A stretch of 5,615 nt of DNA. Source: DATFYI01 sp035315125 (GTDB lineage: Bacteria > Chloroflexota > Anaerolineae > Anaerolineales > Anaerolineaceae). Made by a program: the position numbers and the translations under genes. The stretch is from NCBI GenBank assembly GCA_035315125.1, contig DATFYI010000065.1, positions 1 through 5,615 on the forward strand, given 5' to 3'. Numbering within the stretch: position 1 is the stretch's first letter; each line of letters opens with the position of its first letter. A model generated the notes under the pieces. The model did no database searches and had not been told where the DNA came from. It was given only the letters and a program-made list of their open reading frames with translations. Shown piece after piece: positions 4,521 through 5,615 of this stretch.

Positions 4521-5615
4521 ATGTCTGAGCGCCGGATCTTTGCGATGCTGCTGGTCTTTATTTTGATGACCCTTTCCGCTTGCAGTGGTCAGGGAACCCC
4601 CCAATTTCAGACTGCTCCTAGTCTGGCGACAAATGTTCCAGCTTCTCAGACGGCGCCGGCCATCGTGCGGGCCAGTGCGACTTCAATTCCGCCCACTGAG
4701 ACCATTACCCCGACGCCAACTACTACCAGTACGCCCAATCCAATCTCTGGAAAACCCATCACGATTAAGACGATCAAAATGCTGGATACGTTGAACGGCT
4801 GGGCGGTCGGGCAAATTGCCGGTAACCCTGGCGACTCGATTTTGTTCACACGGGATGGCGGCATCACCTGGACGAACGTTAGCCCGTCGCAGGCGTTTGG
4901 CCCGGTTGGATCGGCCAAAAGAAACGCAATTGCCTTTTTCTTAAACGCCAACCAGGCCTGGGTAATCTACGCGGACCAGTCTCCCCAGCCTGGTGCGGGC
5001 TTAGACAGAATCTGGCGCACTACTGATGGAGGGCAGACTTGGAAACCCTCTCAAGATATTGCCCTGGACAGCTCCGTCCAGATGGACTACTTTTCACCCA
5101 GCCAGATTGGCTTTACTGACCCCCAAAACGGCTGGCTGCTGGTTCACCTGGGCGCTGGCATGAGCCACGATTATGTGGCTATTTTTACCAGCCAGGATGG
5201 AGGCCAGTCCTGGTTGGTGGTGGTGGACCCGAACCTGGATAACTTAAATATGGTCTGTGATAAGAATGGCGTCACATTCCTGAATTCCAGTACCGCCTGG
5301 GCGGCCGGCAACTGCCAGGGCGTCGCCCCGCTTCTATACCTATACCGCAGCGGAGACGCCGGTCATTCCTGGGAGCTGGCCGATATACCATCTCCAAGTG
5401 GGACAACCAATCTTTTTCAGCAAGACACGGAAGCCTGTGGAGCAACCCCACCGGTCTTTCTAGACGATCAAAATGGAAATTTTGTAGTGCAATGCTATGC
5501 TGCTCAAAAAAATCAGACCAGCCAATGGCTCTATAGCACCCGGGATAGAGGCCAAAATTGGAGCAGCCAGCCACTGCCTGCTCCCTTTAGCAATCGCGTG
5601 GATTTTATTAATCCA
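4521..5615 (+). CDS. Secreted lipoprotein with Asp-box (BNR/YCF48-like) beta-propeller repeats, C-terminus cut by window edge
   Basis: 365 codons are visible without a stop. Residues 1-21 form a type-II signal peptide: SERR positive start, hydrophobic stretch 6-18, lipobox LSAC with lipidated Cys21. It is therefore exported and anchored to the outer face of a membrane. Residues 22-78 are a low-complexity Thr/Pro/Ser/Ala linker (for example TPTPTTTSTPNP near 62-73). From about residue 80 there are Asp-box repeats of the form S/T-x-D-x-G-x-x-W: 110-117 (TRDGGITW), 167-174 (TTDGGQTW), 224-231 (SQDGGQSW), 277-284 (SGDAGHSW) and 340-347 (TRDRGQNW). The spacing is 53-63 residues, one per propeller blade. 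GWAVG at 93-97, GWLL at 204-207 and AWAAG at 259-263 resemble the blade motifs of YCF48/HCF136-type and sialidase-like propellers. Four Cys in the propeller part (246, 265, 306, 325) could form disulfides. No catalytic sialidase residues are apparent, and the fold alone does not give a function. It diverges from the lysW operon and is probably unrelated to it. Confidence 0.88.
   Translation, partial: MSERRIFAMLLVFILMTLSACSGQGTPQFQTAPSLATNVPASQTAPAIVRASATSIPPTETITPTPTTTSTPNPISGKPITIKTIKMLDTLNGWAVGQIAGNPGDSILFTRDGGITWTNVSPSQAFGPVGSAKRNAIAFFLNANQAWVIYADQSPQPGAGLDRIWRTTDGGQTWKPSQDIALDSSVQMDYFSPSQIGFTDPQNGWLLVHLGAGMSHDYVAIFTSQDGGQSWLVVVDPNLDNLNMVCDKNGVTFLNSSTAWAAGNCQGVAPLLYLYRSGDAGHSWELADIPSPSGTTNLFQQDTEACGATPPVFLDDQNGNFVVQCYAAQKNQTSQWLYSTRDRGQNWSSQPLPAPFSNRVDFINP

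Noticed and set aside
4646..4951. Minus-strand ORF opposite the lipoprotein gene
   Set aside because: Its Val/Gly-rich composition is the complement of the Thr/Pro-rich linker; the plus-strand frame has a lipobox and Asp-boxes and is clearly the real one.
5272..5574. Minus-strand ORF of 100 codons near the right end
   Set aside because: It is antisense to the Asp-box repeats of the lipoprotein, with no recognisable motif or ribosome binding site.

Overview
The window looks like a piece of a moderate-GC bacterial chromosome. It carries a LysW carrier-protein amino-acid biosynthesis operon on the minus strand (about 1-4340). A lipoprotein gene diverges from it on the plus strand (4521 to the right edge). 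This operon type is known from Thermus/Deinococcus, many archaea and Chloroflexota. The base composition is too low in GC for Thermus. The canonical bacterial lipobox, the Thr/Pro-rich linker and the Asp-box beta-propeller lipoprotein are common in Anaerolineae-type Chloroflexota. I therefore infer a Chloroflexota bacterium, but this assignment is not proven from the sequence.

Operon, read right to left: lysW (3986-4162, 58-residue carrier protein ending in the EDWGE tail), lysX (3005-3964, ATP-grasp ligase), lysY (1977-3008, reductase), lysZ (1141-1974, kinase) and lysJ (1-1124, PLP aminotransferase, cut by the left edge). Spacing is 21 nt, a 4-nt overlap, 2 nt and 16 nt, so this is one transcript. 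Together the enzymes attach alpha-aminoadipate (lysine route) and/or glutamate (arginine route) to the C-terminal Glu of LysW. They then phosphorylate, reduce and transaminate the side chain while it stays on the carrier. The releasing peptidase LysK is not in the window and may lie beyond the left edge.

Intergenic region 4163-4520: a near-consensus sigma-70-type promoter for the operon (4346-4373, minus strand) is followed by an approximately 175-nt 5' leader. The leader ends in a strong intrinsic terminator placed just before the lysW ribosome binding site. No minus-strand gene lies between promoter and terminator, so this is best read as a transcription attenuator. The leader can also fold a competing structure that uses the terminator's 5' arm. 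It also contains a 29-codon ORF with a Lys-Arg-Arg run whose stop codon lies inside that competing structure, which resembles trp/his-type attenuation. The terminator is well supported; the peptide-sensing mechanism is a hypothesis. An 18-bp perfect-arm inverted repeat sits 12 bp upstream of the -35 box, and a second, shorter one lies near the lipoprotein start.

Right side: a secreted lipoprotein with five visible Asp-box (BNR-like) repeats, truncated by the window edge. It is probably a YCF48/BNR-type beta-propeller of unknown role. No RNA genes, mobile elements or CRISPR arrays were seen.
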